A stretch of 64,000 bases of DNA from DATJPR01 sp963843525 (GTDB taxonomy: Bacteria > Bacteroidota > Ignavibacteria > UBA10030 > UBA6906), in assembly GCA_963843525.1 (NCBI GenBank), contig CAWJKM010000007.1:930001-994000 (forward strand). The letters are read 5' to 3'. The position numbers were made by a program, and so were the translations under genes. Shown one piece after another: positions 63,729 through 64,000 of this stretch (position 1 is the stretch's first letter; each line of letters opens with the position of its first letter). The notes below the pieces were generated by a model. The model saw only the letters and a program-made list of their open reading frames with translations. It was not told where the DNA came from and searched no databases.

Positions 63729-63754
63729 CCCTTCCGGAACCGGGAGGGGTTTTT
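63729..63754 (+). terminator. Hairpin and T-run between rpmI and rplT
   Basis: CCCTTCC (63729-63735) pairs with GGGAGGGG-side bases 63743-63749 (one G-T), loop of 7, then five T. It is inside the operon, so it would act as an attenuator of rplT rather than as an operon end. Confidence 0.6.
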
Positions 63755-63777
63755 ATCCACCACACACAAGAGCAACA

Positions 63778-64000
63778 ATGCCTCGTTCGCAGAACAAAGT
63801 TGCCTCCCATCGCCGTCGCAAGCGCGTTATGGCGCGCGCGAAAGGCTCATGGGGTGCGAGAAGCAAAGTCTATACGGTGGCGAAGCATCACGTCGACAAA
63901 GGGCTGCAGTACGCCTACCGTGACCGCAGGACCAAGAAACGTATCTTCCGTCAGTTGTGGATCGCCCGAATCAACGCGGCAGCCCGGCTGAACGGGACCA
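63778..64000 (+). CDS. rplT: 50S ribosomal protein L20, N-terminal part
   Basis: The first 74 codons are inside the window; the gene runs off the end. MPRSQNKVASHRRRKRVMARAKGSWGARSKVYTVAKHHV is the basic N-terminal extension of L20, and YAYRDRRTKKRIFRQLWIARINAAARLNG the start of the globular domain. In other bacteria L20 represses translation of the rpmI-rplT mRNA. Confidence 0.97.
   Translation, partial: MPRSQNKVASHRRRKRVMARAKGSWGARSKVYTVAKHHVDKGLQYAYRDRRTKKRIFRQLWIARINAAARLNGT

Overview
The window reads as chromosomal DNA of a free-living bacterium of the Bacteroidota/Chlorobiota/Ignavibacteria group, fairly GC-rich by eye. Four things suggest this. Three secreted proteins end in a type IX secretion C-terminal domain with the NYPNPFNPST-type motif. 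There are several small outer-membrane beta-barrels. A DUF4834-type small protein and an archaeal-type AsnRS are present next to a GlnRS. The promoters are unusually easy to read: nearly all fit TTGNNN, a 17-nt spacer, then TATATT or a close variant. This is a sigma70-like pattern rather than the -33/-7 pattern of classical Bacteroidetes. No rRNA, integrase, transposase or CRISPR array is visible.

Layout. 0-4 kb: the end of pyrK, a frameshifted pyrD, folC, then rho behind its own promoter. 4-7.3 kb: a thiolase, 3-hydroxyacyl-CoA dehydrogenase and acyl-CoA dehydrogenase set for beta-oxidation or butyryl-CoA metabolism. 7.3-9.6 kb: two beta-barrel proteins and a convergent type IX-sorted protein. 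9.7-14.3 kb: a TetR-controlled tripartite drug efflux operon (HlyD/EmrA, EmrB, TolC). 14.4-17.4 kb: a short-chain dehydrogenase translationally coupled to an unrecognised 513-aa protein, then a DUF6580 membrane protein. 17.5-24.7 kb: a tightly packed housekeeping run gltX-glnS-folB-folK-deoxynucleoside kinase-DUF4834-glycosyltransferase 9-nadA. 24.8-28.9 kb: asnS, a NatA/NatB-like ABC exporter and a small beta-barrel. 29.1-36.5 kb: the membrane arm of complex I (nuoJKLMN), with an NhaD-like ion antiporter between nuoM and nuoN. 36.5-42.6 kb: nnr, vanZ-like, tgt, yajC, ribBA, greA and a CYTH protein. 42.6-45.9 kb: tRNA-Gly, a Tat-exported amidase, tRNA-Cys, and a repeat cluster of decayed tRNA-Cys copies, palindromic elements and a GIY-YIG nuclease gene. 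45.9-55 kb: a TolB-like TPR membrane protein, then an exo-glycosidase region (fucosidase, esterase, frameshifted rhamnosidase, clan GH-A glycosidase, cupin). 55-60.3 kb: two large type IX-sorted secreted proteins. 60.4-64 kb: tRNA-Leu, tRNA-Val and the thrS-infC-rpmI-rplT translation operon, cut by the window end.

Most notable observations: (i) intergenic tandem repeats with an exact 7-nt register but different heptamers at four loci, one forming a long inverted pair just before the nuoJ promoter; (ii) the tRNA-Cys / palindrome / GIY-YIG cluster; (iii) a terminator-like hairpin right after the greA promoter, recalling the E. coli GraL leader; (iv) an infC with no ordinary start codon, probably AUC; (v) an antiporter inside the complex I membrane-arm operon; (vi) single-base insertions that break pyrD and a GH78 gene, which could be assembly errors. 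All calls are from reading the sequence; no database search was run.
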